Positions 41,090 through 41,242 of a stretch of DNA of 41,242 nt are shown one piece after another (position 1 is the stretch's first letter; each line of letters opens with the position of its first letter). This DNA comes from Bacteroidota bacterium (GTDB lineage: Bacteria; Bacteroidota; Bacteroidia; Sphingobacteriales; Sphingobacteriaceae): NCBI GenBank assembly GCA_013285685.1, contig JABDHD010000028.1, positions 1 through 41,242 of the forward strand. The letters run 5' to 3'. Below the pieces are notes generated by a model. It ran no database searches, was not told the origin of the DNA, and saw only the letters and a list, made by a program, of their open reading frames with translations. Position numbers and translations under genes: made by a program.

Positions 41090-41242
41090 CTACGGCTTGA
41101 GGTGTAGAATTTCATCTTCGTATTTCTCGACCGCTTTTGCCATATTTTCCAATCTTTCCAATTCTGCGGGTGTTAAATTGGATTCTCCTTTATTCATTAA
41201 GTCATAAATGATGACCATCACACCATCATAAGTTTCATCGGA
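41090..41242 (-). CDS. Partial small protein resembling the N-terminal region of HigA-type antitoxins
   Basis: Fifty codons plus a TAG stop, open to the window edge on the minus strand; the 5' end lies outside. The visible end reads SDETYDGVMVIIYDLMNKG, then NLTPAELERLENMAKAVEKYEDEILHLKP. The pattern (tyrosine-rich helix, then LTPAE-ELERLE...VEKYEDE) resembles the segment that precedes the helix-turn-helix in HigA-like antitoxins, but here the protein stops directly after it, so there is no DNA-binding domain downstream. It could be a short stand-alone version or a truncated gene. No toxin is visible. Confidence 0.5.
   Translation of the reverse strand, partial: SDETYDGVMVIIYDLMNKGESNLTPAELERLENMAKAVEKYEDEILHLKP

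Overview
The window reads as a chromosomal segment of a Bacteroidota bacterium, most like the Sphingobacteriaceae (Mucilaginibacter/Pedobacter type). The pointers are a SusC/SusD/SusE outer-membrane triad, weak or absent Shine-Dalgarno sites, several TAnnTTTG-type -7 promoter boxes, a DUF2795-like protein, and an AT-rich housekeeping gene complement with Bacteroidota-type Rho, YidC and SppA. The genus is inferred from protein style, not from a marker gene. I found no rRNA, tRNA, IS element, prophage or CRISPR array.

Layout. 0.15-6.0 kb: susC-susD-susE glycan-uptake operon; susD carries a one-base frameshift in an A9 tract. 6.3-7.6 kb: citrate synthase (minus). 7.8-11.1 kb: large hybrid PAS histidine kinase. 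11.3-12.6 kb: MacB/FtsX-type permease (minus). 12.9-14.8 kb: queA and ispD. 14.9-18.5 kb: small membrane protein, DUF2795-like protein, corrinoid adenosyltransferase, a secreted GH19 chitinase-like lipoprotein, an exported unknown and an SRPBCC protein. 18.7-20.0 kb: tandem pair of unknown paralogues. 20.0-22.9 kb (minus): ABC ATPase, gatC and two tandem plsC-type acyltransferases. 23.3-25.9 kb: trpS, deoxynucleoside kinase, kdsB. 25.9-27.2 kb: two related exported unknowns. 27.3-30.8 kb: pyrG-yidC. 31.0-33.9 kb: a DnaQ-like exonuclease fused to GIY-YIG, then a B12-type radical SAM protein. 34.2-38.2 kb: pyrF (minus), rho, pssA, purS. 38.3-41.0 kb: Hpt protein and folK (minus), sppA (plus). 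The right edge cuts a small minus-strand gene.

The genes are mostly independent housekeeping functions: nucleotide metabolism (pyrG, pyrF, purS, dNK), envelope biogenesis (kdsB, plsC, pssA, yidC, sppA), translation and tRNA (trpS, gatC, queA), and isoprenoid and folate synthesis. There is no accessory island.

The most unusual content is between the genes. At least nine junctions carry arrays of very short units, usually 7 bp (GTTCATG, TTTCGGA, GAGATTA, TCTCAAA) and sometimes 8, 9 or 20 bp. They are usually built as two inverted arms, and they often begin directly after a stop codon or end directly before a start codon. Half of the convergent gene junctions hold such an array and no poly-T terminator; those with clear terminators have no array. 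Small perfect palindromes of the form CCCG...CGGG are nested inside the arrays and inside a 188-bp inverted repeat, and one looks like a clean insertion into a heptamer array. A 35-bp inverted pair shows compensatory stem changes. Together they look like a REP/BIME-like repeat ecology with a heptamer grammar, and this is my main candidate for something undescribed.
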